This document shows, piece after piece, positions 1-11,292 of a stretch of 64,000 bases of DNA (positions are counted from its first letter, which is position 1; the number at the start of each line of letters is the position of its first letter). Location of the stretch: NCBI RefSeq assembly GCF_016859285.1, contig NC_053415.1, forward strand, positions 4,546,001 to 4,610,000, given 5' to 3'. Origin of the DNA: Xiphias gladius. Lineage: Eukaryota > Chordata > Actinopteri > Istiophoriformes > Xiphiidae. Below the pieces are notes generated by a model. That model saw only the letters and a list, made by a program, of their open reading frames with translations, had not been told where the DNA came from and ran no database searches. Position numbers and translations under genes: made by a program.

Positions 1-473
1 TACCCATACACGACGCCTTGCAACACTGCGCGATGATGGCGGGAATGTGAAAATTTACAACGGAAATGAACACCGAGAGTACGTCCTACCCTCCTCTCGC
101 GATATTTCAGATATTCGTATCAAGATTTCTTCCATTGTCTAACAAAAAAAAAAAAAAGACGCTGCTGCATTATATTATTTAATCAATAACATATAGTTTT
201 GAGCTCGAGAAGGTGATAACGATACACGTAAATGAGAACTGTTTTTGTTATCGTGTTATCGCAACGAAGATATGTTGCTGGTAATGTTGATTCACGCGCG
301 TACTGGATTCCATTTGTCAAGACATTTAGCAGCTAGCTTGGGCTAGCTGTCCGTACCGTGTGTTAGTTACGCCAACTTTGTTTCATTGCAGCCGCATTAG
401 TTTACCTCTACGCCACACTTCAAACGATACAGTAGTTCTAAATACACCGTGGGACCAGTAAGAGCCTCAGAGA
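1..473 (+). promoter_or_regulatory. Upstream and 5' UTR region of CNOT9
   Basis: This stretch ends at the CNOT9 start codon and so must hold its 5' UTR and probably its core promoter. It contains several CpG dinucleotides near the left edge (1-100) and an A-run at 143-156. I see no clear TATA box, which is usual for housekeeping genes. In human, USP37 lies head to head with CNOT9, so the left edge could hold the start of a divergent gene on the minus strand, but nothing coding is visible here. The transcription start cannot be placed. Confidence 0.45.
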
Positions 474-3400
474 ATGCTGGCGACGGGAGCAGTGAGTATC
501 TAAAAATCAGCGTAACTTACGCCGTTGTTGCGGTACCAACCATCTTAACATACATTTCCCTCTCTTATTTCTCCTTAAGTTGGTTTAAGGCTGTTAAATA
601 CCATCTTACTCAACAGTATTTGACAGTACCATATATCGTTGTTTCATTCTGTATCATGTTCCAACTCTTAATGTAAGTCTCTCAGGTCATCTACATGAAT
701 TTATTCATATATCCCCCAAATTTCTCGTCATATTTGTTCTCTTTTGAAACTTGGGGATCTCCAACAGAGCTTAAAATAAATTATCAGTGTTTGGCATCAG
801 GGTTTGTAATGGCTGGACCGCTGTCTAAGTAGAAAATTGACACGTTGGCTGGGACCTAATTAGTTATACACCCAATTATAATTATAGTTAGAACCAGTCA
901 GTAAAACTGCCAATCCTAAAAAGCTGTTCGCTGCTTTAATATCAGATATGATATTTTCGAATACCTTGATGTCATTTATGTGATGCCATATTGTGGGTCT
1001 AGCTGTGATTTCACAAAATATGTATGTAACATTGTTTTGATAAGCAAAATTGCAGATAGTCTTTTCTCATACCATCATGTTGATATAAAGTACACATCCA
1101 AGGTTTAATTGGATGGCAATGATGAACGCATTTATCGAGTATTTGACCTTTTTATTTTACAGGCTGTAACTAATGTCACAGCCCTGGCCCAGGTGGACCG
1201 GGAGAAGATCTACCAATGGATCAATGAATTGTCCAGCCCAGAAACCAGAGAAAATGCCTTGCTGGAACTAAGCAAGAAACGTGAATCTGTGCCAGACCTT
1301 GCTCCGATGCTCTGGCACTCTTGTGGCACCATTGCTGCTCTGTTGCAAGTATGGCCCATGTCCCATCCATAACTGTGTAAAATCTCTTTGGTTATTATTG
1401 GTGTGTGTTCATTCACTGTTATGTGGCCTTGATTATAAGTTTAACTGCTTTCATTCCCTAACTGTTTTTTTTAATTGTTTTTTTTATTAGGAGATAGTGA
1501 ACATCTATCCATCTATAAATCCACCCACACTTACAGCTCACCAGTCTAACAGGGTGTGCAACGCCCTGGCACTTCTGCAGTGCGTCGCCTCGCACCCTGA
1601 GACACGGTAATGAGGAGTTCAGTATAATTGAAAATTGCAGCGATTTTTGTAAATTACTTGTTTCTTGTACTGCTAGTAATGGCATACTGTCTTCAGAAGC
1701 TTTAACGATGTAATGCCCTAAAAAAGTTGTACTGTAGCTACTTAAATGACCAGTGTGTGTGATTTAGTGCGATCTATGTTTTCATCACTGTATAATCCCC
1801 TGAAACTAAGAATCGGGTTTTCGTTAGTTTAGAATGAGCCCTTCATATCTACATAGGGAGTGAGTCCACTTCCACGGAGCCCGCCATGTTGCACCGCCAT
1901 GTTTCTACAGTAGCCCAGAACAGACAAATCAAACACTGGCTCTAGAGAGGGCCTTTCGTGTTTTTTACGTTACCTGAAGGCCACCGTAGGTTCTCCTACA
2001 CGCTTGGGGGGGGGGGTATTCAGTTAGTTGCAATCTGAAACATCATCGCTAGATGTCACTAAATCCCACACACTGGTCCTCTTAATGTACAGGACAGAAG
2101 AATTTCTTTCAACTACACCTGACATAATTTGCTCTGAACTTGTTGAAATGTCAGGAAATGGATTCATTTATAATTCAGAATCATTCAAATAGTCACTGGC
2201 AAAAAAAGTTGTATAAGAGTATTATTTTTCAGTGAATTTTAAGGTAATGGCTGTAAACTGACCATGAAGCTATTTTGCATCTCCAGTTCAATTGTAACTG
2301 GAATTGTTTTCTTAACTTTATACTCCTTTATCAGACATGACACATTATCAGCGCTTATTATAAGAATGTTTGTCTTTTTATTGACAGGGGAATATGGCTT
2401 ACATCTGAGAGCCCAGGCTTTAATCCCTGCTCGTTGTGAAGTTAGTTGCTTGTAATGTTAAAGAGACATTCTGCTTTCTTCATTGTTCAGGCTAATCAGC
2501 AAAAGCACAAAGTTATAAAAGTAATCTTAGAGTTTACATTTGATATTTACTGTGTTATGGAAGTTAGGTCACGTTGATTAAAGTGCTTTTCATTCTTTGT
2601 TCCTCACCAGGTCTGCTTTTCTTGCTGCTCACATCCCACTTTTCCTTTATCCTTTTCTGCACACTGTGAGCAAAACACGGCCGTTTGAGTACCTTCGACT
2701 CACCAGCCTTGGAGTTATAGGTAAACTCGACTCATACTTAGGGGTCTTATTTCCTGAATAAGCATTATTTACACAAAACAGTGTCTTCATGATTCTCAAC
2801 AAGATGCCTTTTTGTATTTACTGCAGGTGCCTTGGTCAAAACAGATGAACAAGAAGTGATTAACTTCCTCCTCACCACTGAAATCATCCCACTGTGTCTC
2901 CGTATCATGGAATCAGGCAGTGAACTCTCTAAGACGGTACTTAATTATTACACCTGCTCTTCAAACACTCCTTTATACAGACATATACCCTAACTTAAAT
3001 GATGACTTTTCTTATATTCATTAAAAACATGTCCGTCCACAACATTTTCTCCTTCTTTCCCTCTTCACCAATAAGCTAAACTGTTTTACACTGTGTTACA
3101 CATCTCAATTGGTTTCCTCTTTACCAAAAAAAAAGAGTTTTTATACCAGTCATTTTCTCCCAGCCTGCTGCTTTTCATGGAACAGGAATATTGTACAGTC
3201 CACCATTCCTCACTTTGTTTTGTTTGGCAGGTTGCTACTTTCATACTACAGAAGATTCTGTTGGATGACACAGGGCTCGCCTACATATGTCAGACTTATG
3301 AGCGTTTCTCCCATGTGGCCATGATCCTTGTAAGTGTCCCTTGAGAAACAGAAGAATTTGCCCTCCTACTATCTCTGCACAGTGTGACACTTGGCATCGA

Positions 3401-5103
3401 AAGACGTTCTGTCAATATGTCATCTCCATCCTTTTTCTTTGCAGGGCAAAATGGTGTTGCAGCTCTCGAAAGAACCATCAGCACGTCTGCTGAAGCATGT
3501 TGTTCGCTGCTACCTTCGCCTCTCAGATAATCTCAGGTAGAGCAGTGTTTAACAGATACAGTATACTTGTTTGTGATCACCTGTTTTTAAATTTGCCTCT
3601 TGACAGACTGGTGATTTGTGTAAGATAGTCTTCAGTCCCTCACGACCCTGAAAATTTCAAACCAGAGAATATGACTTTGATCACCAGTAGTTGCCACTGG
3701 GAGGAGACCTGAGCTGTGCCATAAATACAGTGTGTGGTGACTGTTGGTTCAATGGCTGAACTTAATGGTTACCCACAAATTGAAATACTTAGTCAATGAT
3801 CATAAAATTAATTTATTATCATTTTGGTAATGGATTTCCAACGAAGCTCTAAATATTTGGTGGTTAAAGCCTTACAGATACTGAGATAAACTTTCTTTTC
3901 TCCTCTTTATATAATTAGAAAACAAATACTTTTGAAATCTCATTTTACTGCACAATATTGAATAAACTATTGTGTGTCTATCATATAGGGAGCAGTGAAT
4001 AAGTGAACAAGAGAGTGATGGCCTTATATTTAATGGGCAAAGCGGTTGTTGAAAACTGTCACCTAGCAACTAAATTGCTGATGCAGATCAACAGGAGATC
4101 ACATCATACATTTGCTTTTGGGTGGTCATCGCAGCACTTTGTAAGGTCAGGAAAGAAGAAAACCTGAGTTTTTTTAAGAAGTTGGGAAAAGTAGAGGTAA
4201 ACGGCTCAATCATTAATATTCAGTTGAGGAAGGAGAGAAAAACTGACCACAAAAGCAGAGGAGTGTACACAGTCGAACACCAGGCTGGATATAGTTTGAT
4301 AATCAGCAACTGGATATGAATTTTACCCAAAAGAGTCTACATCAGGTTGAAGTTGAAGTCGGTTCTAAGTTATATATTGACCAGGATTTGGGTTTTAATG
4401 TCAGCAGGTCCATGTTTGTTTCAATGACTGATCAGAGTGTTAGTCTAAAGAAGAACCTCTCCGCTTCTCTAAAACATGCTGCGGATGCTTTCACTGTGTC
4501 ACACAAAGCACGTGGATCTGGTAGCACATTTGCTGTGGGAACCCTCTTATGTTTTATTGAAATTTACAAATGTAATTTATCAGCCTGATAGATAAGATAT
4601 AGTCAATTACAGCTAGTATCCCTTTAAGTATGAATAATGCATATCAGGATAGCACATTGAGTGCCGAGTGTGCTTGAAATAGAGTATAGATTGGTCTTTG
4701 ATAATAAGCCTCCATAAGTAACCATTTTTATCCAAATGATAACTTCTCATGTGTGTAAGTTTTCCCCATGTGTGTGAATGTAATCTAAATATAGGTAGAG
4801 AAGTACAGGCTATTCTTAAAAGGTATAACCCTCGCCATTTGGAGCTGCCGACATGAGAAGCTGTCTGCTTCATAGCAAGATGTTGTTGATAGAGACGTAC
4901 ATTGGTTTGTGACATGTGGCGTTCCTTCTTCCAGAGCCAGAGAAGCCCTGCGTCAGTGTTTGCCAGACCAGCTGAAAGACAGCACCTTTGCCCAGGTGCT
5001 GAAGGACGACACCACCACCAAGCGCTGGCTAGCACAGTTGGTCAAGAACCTGCAGGAGGGCCAAGTCACTGATGCTAGAGGCATCCCATTGGCTCCACAG
5101 TGA
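474..5103 (+). CDS. cnot9: CCR4-NOT complex subunit 9 (RQCD1/CAF40), 8 coding exons
   Basis: CNOT9 is the armadillo-repeat subunit of the CCR4-NOT deadenylase. It binds the CNOT1 scaffold and tryptophans of GW182/TNRC6, linking microRNA targets to mRNA decay in the cytoplasm. Coding exons: 474-491, 1163-1348, 1491-1606, 2611-2720, 2827-2936, 3231-3329, 3445-3536, 4935-5103. All phases join and give 299 codons plus stop, the same length as human. Exon 1 encodes only MLATGA before a GTGAGT donor. Exon 2 carries [19 protein letters not shown] and exon 8 ends in RGIPLAPQ. The protein is almost identical to the mammalian one as I remember it, with two notable differences, Cys60 (human Phe) and Leu243 (human Pro). 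A polyadenylation signal AATAAA at 6046-6051 fits a 3' UTR of about 0.95 kb. Intron 3 holds a MITE. Confidence 0.96.
1790..2084 (-). mobile_element. MITE-like interspersed repeat in CNOT9 intron 3
   Basis: The segment carries phrases I recognise from a repeat common in spiny-rayed fish: a block with cgccatgttgcaccgccatg, then a G-run at 2007-2016, then an end reading aaatcccacacactggtcct. The reverse complement of that end matches the repeat end at about 39958 in CYP27A1 intron 2, so the window has two members. It has no coding capacity. Family assignment (non-autonomous DNA transposon) is from memory. Confidence 0.6.
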
Positions 5104-6060
5104 TGGGGACAAAGTGTGTGCTGACAGTGGACACAGAAGGACTCTCTCATCACTGTCTAGATTTTGTATTTTGCCAAATGCGGTGCTAAGACTGTCTGCA
5201 AAGTGAAGGAACTTAATAATAGAGGAAAATATATTTTGGATGGATTAATATCCATAGATTTATCTGTCAGTACATCACCGCCAGACTTGAGGCTACTATC
5301 TCAACTTAAAGAGCCTTACTGATAGCAGAGTTTCAAAGCTAGTATTGATATCAATATTTGAGAATAATGACACTGATATCAGCTGATATTTATTTTTGGC
5401 TTAAAAATTTTGGCAAGATCTCTCAAAATTGATGGATTAAAAGTTATGATGAAGATATGTATGAGTAGGATAATTTACAGTTACACAAAATATATCACTA
5501 TCAACAATAGCAGGAATTTTTGAAGAGTAAACTTCACTGAAAATGATAAATAGTTTTAAGTAACAACAGAGAAATGCTTTAAACTTGAACTAGGAAAAAA
5601 CGGCCAATGTACATAAGAATGCAGCTTATAAAATATTTATTGCTGCACTTAACTGCACTCTAATTATCCTGATGTCTGTCAACATTTAGGTCAATACTTA
5701 TCGGTGATACACAAGTATCACCCGTTCCAAAATATCACTCAGCTGTGCTCCTTTCCCGATTATCACTGTAACTTCATGTAACATTCCACTTCAGAGTAGA
5801 AACTGTTATTTTTTGCTTCTTGCATTTCAAATACGACTTTTTAATCTTCTCTGACTGGTTGTTTCTTTTTTTTTGCAAAGCCTTTGTGGACTGATAATAA
5901 ATTCAGCAGTTTAGTAATACATTGGATGTGTTTTTGTATAGTTTTATGTCTTTACGGGTATTGTATTTATTGGCCCAGTAATATATACAGTGATTTCTGT
6001 CCAGAGTGAACTCTAAGAAGCTGGTGTTGTTCAAGACATTTCATAAATAAACTCTTCTCC
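5104..6060 (+). other. CNOT9 3' UTR and polyadenylation signal
   Basis: The DNA after the CNOT9 stop codon is AT-rich, without coding features. The first strong AATAAA is at 6046-6051, so the mRNA probably ends near 6065-6075. An earlier ATTAAA-type site could also be used. No repeat is obvious. Confidence 0.6.
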
Positions 6061-6472
6061 ACCCAGTTTAGGATATTAATAGTGCCCTTGACATGTGATA
6101 GGGGAGCTACTTTCAGTCTTATTCAGTGGAAAGACATAATGACATTGATTCTTAAGTTATTGTCTTGTGGGGCCAGTGACAGTAAATCTTATCCATTGTA
6201 GCTTCTCTACTTGCTTCTGCAAGCAAATTAAATATATATTTATAACATTGTTCAAACAGTATATACTGTATACCAACCTTATGCATTTTGAAGTCATGGT
6301 TACGGTCGTGGTTGGCTCAATGCTATTCCAGCATGCACTGGGGGGAGAGGTGGGGTCTGTCACATGGTTAGTTAAAGGTAACCCACAAAGGCAAGGGGGA
6401 GCATACAAACGCCACACAGAAACACCCCACTCAGCTACTGGACTTGACCCCCCAGTACCAGTATGATTTGAG

Positions 6473-6748
6473 TAGGGCTGCAACTACCGATTATTTTTCT
6501 TACTGATTAATATTGATAGATTAATATGATTGATCAAGTATTTAGGTTATGAACAATCAGAATAAATGCAAAGAATTCCCATCACAAAGATATTCAGTTT
6601 AAAATGATAAAAAACACAAAAAGCAGCGAATCCTATAATCTAAGGAGCTTGAACCATCACATATTTGCCATTTTCAATTGATTAAATGACTGAAATTATT
6701 AATCAAAATTGTTGCTGATTAATTGTCAATTCATTTTTTCAACTCTAT
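6473..6748 (+). mobile_element. MITE-like repeat with gattaat motifs
   Basis: The left end reads tagggctgcaactaccgatt and is followed by several gattaat/attgat motifs. The right end has gctgattaattgtcaattc and then cattttttcaactctat. This matches the ends and inner order of a short non-autonomous DNA repeat very common in teleosts (consensus from memory). The right terminus is diverged. Confidence 0.6.
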
Positions 6749-9534
6749 ATTTGAGTCCTGGCTCAACAAATGTGCAACTCAGAAGACCGTTATTTAGATG
6801 ACGCGTCACTGCCATCAGTGATGCTATGTTCAGCACAGAAAAGCCTCCGTGTTTTGAAGAGGATTTTTTTAATTGGGGGACATTTCAGTCAAAGATTTGA
6901 AGTTATTTTCAAGTGAGGTTCATTCATTGTCAGTCAGATGAGGAAGTGACTCACCTGTGCTCACTTAGTGCTCCATCTAACAGCCCCACAGACTTCACTT
7001 ATAAGCTTTCATTTCCTTTTACCGGTACATTAACAGATTGTTGCCCCCATAGGTTCCATTATCCTCACAATGGCCGAGATGGACATCATGAATCACGGAA
7101 ATACCAACGCTTAAGCCTTCCATTTGTGAGCAAATCTGATGCCCTTGGGAGATGTTCCTAAGTATGTACTGTGTTTTTTTTGTCAGTTTACTTTTATGGG
7201 GGAGAGCTAAAGTCATTATAGACCTGGTCCAGGGAGCCGGAGGAGTACATTAACTTGACTGGATTGACAACTGGAAAAGATATGTTTTCTATCTTTGTGT
7301 TGCTATTTGTGATCCAGAAGTCCACATTGTCGGTTACTGATATTCACCTTTGATTTATTTGCATGTTAAAACAGATTCAAACAAAACTATAATCACTGCA
7401 TTTTCACTTACATGTTGGACAGCTGAGAAATATACATTAGAGTGGGCAACGTAATAAAAACTGCATCTAAGCTGTCGTCTACTAATCAAGGCTCTTCTCT
7501 GTATTATGTGGCATACTGCCAAGTACTACGATATAGTCTTTCATCAGCCTCTTGCAGAAGTCTACTGTTGACCTGTTATTTCTGCAGAGGGGAATTGTTT
7601 TCATGCACAACAGATACTTCTTATTGTTTCATGATTTGGCTTCTACACGGTAGACCTTTTCCCAGAATTGTGTTACCCGTTATCAGTGCTGATATAGAAA
7701 CATGAGAGCCACTCTGAGGTCTGCACAGCATCCACAATCACCCGGATGATGGGAGAGGAAGACAGACAGATTGAGGCAAAGCAGGCTGAGGGGAGTGCCC
7801 TTCAGCAGATGCAGTGAGGGGTCTGCAGATGGCGACATGAGGGAGTGGTAGAAAAGGAAGGAAGACTGGTGGGGGGGGCGTAGAAGAGTAGGAGGGAGAG
7901 GATGAGGACTGGTGGGAGTGGAACATGCCAGCGCCCGGCAGCAGTGACTAGGGAATCATGTTTCTCAGACCCAGCTGTAAGACTGGGGAGAGGGGAGGAG
8001 AGAGGCTGAGCCACAAACCCCTTTGGACACTCCCAGTTTTCTAATGTCCTGAACTAAGTTAACAGTCCCTGGACTCTCCTTAAGTCAGAATCTCAGAGTA
8101 CAGGGCCAGCGTGACGTACACACCTCCCCAGACCCTCTCTCAAGACGGCCATCCAGGCTCTTACCCCTCCGTATCTGAGGCCCTTGCCGAGGGAGCCGTC
8201 CTGAAGGATACTCACCTCTGGAGGTCTGATTCATAATTTCCCCAGTGAAATCTGTACTTTTGGTAAGTATCACTCTTTTTCTTATCGAAGACAAATCCAA
8301 ATTGCAGTTATTCTTTCTTACTTTAGCTGCAGTTGCATGCAGGCTTTACTGAAGTCATGCTTTTATGTCTTATATTTCTGCCTCTGGTTCTAATTTACTG
8401 CACAAACCTCCCTGCCCGTCTCGTTTCGGAGTTATATATTTTATTGGACGGGCAGAGGCTGTTGACTTGTTTGTTGAATTCTTCACATAATTGTGTGCAG
8501 GAAAAAGGCAGCTATGGGTAATTATCAGGACACGGATCCCTCTGCACTTGGGAGATGGCGCATTCGTATGAGGGATAACAGGGGATTTAAACTTAAACCA
8601 AATACCAGCCGCACATAGCATACAGTATATGTATAAAGTTATTGGTCTTCATGGCTGAGCTCTTTATTCACAGTTTCTATCCTCATGAGTAATGTCTTTG
8701 TGTGTTTGTGTGTCTGTGTGTGTGGTCAATGAACTCCCTCAAGAAGTGGCCATGTGTGACTCATCCCTGAGGAGAGCACCAATCCAGAGCACTTAAGCAT
8801 GGCCCCAAAAATAAAAACAACATAACGTGACCTAATTGGAGCTTGAAAGTCTGGACCTGAAGTATGAAGGAGAGTGTGTTAAACTTGCAGAAGTACAATC
8901 TGAAAAACTTGAATGGAAAATCAAAAGGTGTTTGACGTGGCTGTTCAGAGAAGACGCTAAACATCAAAGCACAATTTAGTTTGTGGAGCAAATAGCTGTG
9001 GAAAATCCGCCTCACTTTCATGATCAGTCTCCTTCCCGAGTAGGAGCGTGATATTAAATTGTGAAGCAACCGCAAATACATTCCTTGCATCACATTAGTC
9101 ATACTGTGGTGTGGCTGGCAAAGGGAGTTGTGAAACATAGAGAACCCAAGATTAGATCTTTTTGTTTCAGGAAACAATGAAAGGAAATGATAGATGTCAG
9201 ACAGGAATACAGATAAACAGACCTTAGAAAACCTTCCCATGTGTGTGAGTGTTTGATCCACATTTATCAGCAAACAACAGAGATTATCGCGGTGCACTGA
9301 AAAACAGAAAGTTTGCAGTGCATTTGTCTTATTCTGCATCAGTTTCTCTGCTTTAAATGAGACACTTTATGAATGTGTAAGGATCGAATCTGTGGTGTGT
9401 TGTACCCATTTTTGCCCTCTCAGACAAAGTTTTTCTTTTGGGCTATATCAATAAAAGTATCTTTTTCATAAAGCTGCAGTTATAAGTATATAACTCAGTG
9501 GAATACCAACAATTTTAATTTTTTATGTTTGCCT

Positions 9535-10150
9535 CAGATGTTGAGAACACCACAGTCTGCAGTCCTGCTGGCAGCTCTGTGAGGCTGTACTTTGCCACAT
9601 TGATAAAGTTAAATGATATTATCAGCATGCCAACACGCGTACAGTGGCAGTGCTAACATGATGATGTTCAGCAGGTACAATGTTTACCATTTTTACCATC
9701 ATTGTTCAGTGTGTTATCTTTCTAACATTTCCTAATTAGCTCTGAACACAAAGTGCAGCTGTGACTGATGACAATGCCATTAGTTTTGGCTGTACAGTAT
9801 TTGGTCATGAACCAAAGTGGAAAAAAAACTGAAATCGTGATCAGATGATAGCGCTAGATGAAAAGTTAATCACCAAAGTTACTGCAAATCATTTTAAATG
9901 GGACAGGGATGAGTCTACCAATATATATGACAATCCTTCCAATATCCATGGAGACATTTCACAAATGTCAACCTCATGGTTGCGCTACAGGAAACCTAAA
10001 TCATTAGGATTCATCGTCCGCTAACCATGAATGTCTGTACCAAAATTCATGGCAATACATCTAATAGTTGTTGCGATATTACAGTCTGGTGGACCAACTG
10101 ATGGACTGCAAATCAAATATAGAGCGATAAAGTGATTGGGCAAGTGGTCT
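9535..10150 (+). repeat. Teleost interspersed repeat, copy 1
   Basis: This copy has the left half (repeated gctaacatgatgatgttcag-like text, fragments on tttaccat and attagctctgaacacaaagt) and the right half (aatgtctgtaccaaaattca, then gcaatacatctaatagttgt, then cagtctggtggaccaactga). The same order of phrases recurs at 14595-14980 and 16995-17305, and inverted at about 17425-17600, so at least four copies surround or lie in PLCD4. It has no open reading frame. Confidence 0.65.
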
Positions 10151-11292
10151 CAAGCTTTTGGACCACACTATCTATCCATCAGTCTATCTATCTGTCTATC
10201 TATGCAGTATATATACAGTATTTATTTTACACTGTTAAGAACAATATATGAAAGTTTCCTTTTTCGGTAGCATGTTTTTGCTGATTTTTTTCATTCATAA
10301 TCCAAAAAATTGTAAATTATAATCACACAATCATATATAAATAAATCAGATTTAAGAAAAAAAAATCCATCTCTGTCTAGTCCTGGTTTCTATCTGACCA
10401 GGCTGAGGCAAGCACAGACTGCTGAGTGTGCGTATTTTTTCTTTGTCAGCAGGCAGATTGCAGGAGTCTGCAAATTGATGGCTCGACAGGATCAAGATTT
10501 AAATGCGCACTCGTATAACTTGAAGAGACGTTGGCAGTTAGAAAAACAATTGCAGATAGTCCAGTCTACTGCTTTATATATAGTACTTGCAGATTGCGTT
10601 AGTAACCTCTCTTTTTCAACTTCAATGACCTTTTGAGGATACCGTATATCTGTTTGTCCCAGTTCCATATCACAGATGTCAGGGTCAGCAAATGAACAGT
10701 ACCTGGTATTTATTCCGGACTTTGCCTAGGGACACTTAAGCCTTGCATTTACTTGTCAACACAGGAGTTTGAGCCAAAATCCTACTGTCAAAAATAAGAA
10801 TAAGAATTCCCTCTGCCACTGCCCAGCTGATCATGATTTTGTAAAAAACAACAGAATGGCAGGTTTTTGAAGGTGATGGATGGAGATGTTTCATATCCCT
10901 GGATCAGCGGGGAAGTTTTCTATGAACAAAGTGAAGTACTAATATCCTTCCTTAACAACTCTTATCAAGTTTCCTTTCAGTGATATACTGAACCAGTTGT
11001 TCCAATAAAGACACTGCTCAGTGTCTAAGAAGAGAGAAATGAAGTTTGTGTAACCGACAGTATGAACCAGGGTGCTGCTTAAATTGTGCTCAGCAAATCT
11101 AATGTGGACAAGTGAAGATTAATATTATACTGTGTTTATCTGTATTTGGATAGTTTATGGAGCAGTTGGATGAACAAAGAGCTTTTGTAAATTTTTATCT
11201 TGTTTAGATACAGGGAGAAACATCTGGAACAATTCACTAACATCTGCTTCTTTTTAGCAGCAAATTTCCATTGGCATGATTCAAGGATAACA

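Larger units (their letters stand above)
6061..11292. other. Intergenic region between CNOT9 and PLCD4
   Basis: No gene is supported here apart from the presumed PLCD4 5' UTR at its right end. It contains a MITE-like repeat (6473-6748), a purine-rich segment (about 7740-8020, with a G-run near 7870), a TG-rich run (about 8697-8723), a larger interspersed repeat (9535-10150) and a short TCTA-rich tract (about 10168-10203). One open frame of 192 codons on the minus strand (9339-8761) has no recognisable domain and no support. Confidence 0.6.

Noticed and set aside
449-676. Open frame of 75 codons overlapping the CNOT9 start
   Set aside because: It is out of frame with the conserved MLATGA start and runs through the GTGAGT donor into the intron.
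8761-9339. 192-codon minus-strand frame as a gene
   Set aside because: No known domain, no splice or promoter support, and no sign of a coding pattern. Kept only as a low-interest finding.
10160-10205. TCTA-rich tract as a tandem array or CRISPR-like repeat
   Set aside because: It is an imperfect tetranucleotide microsatellite without spacers, in a vertebrate genome.
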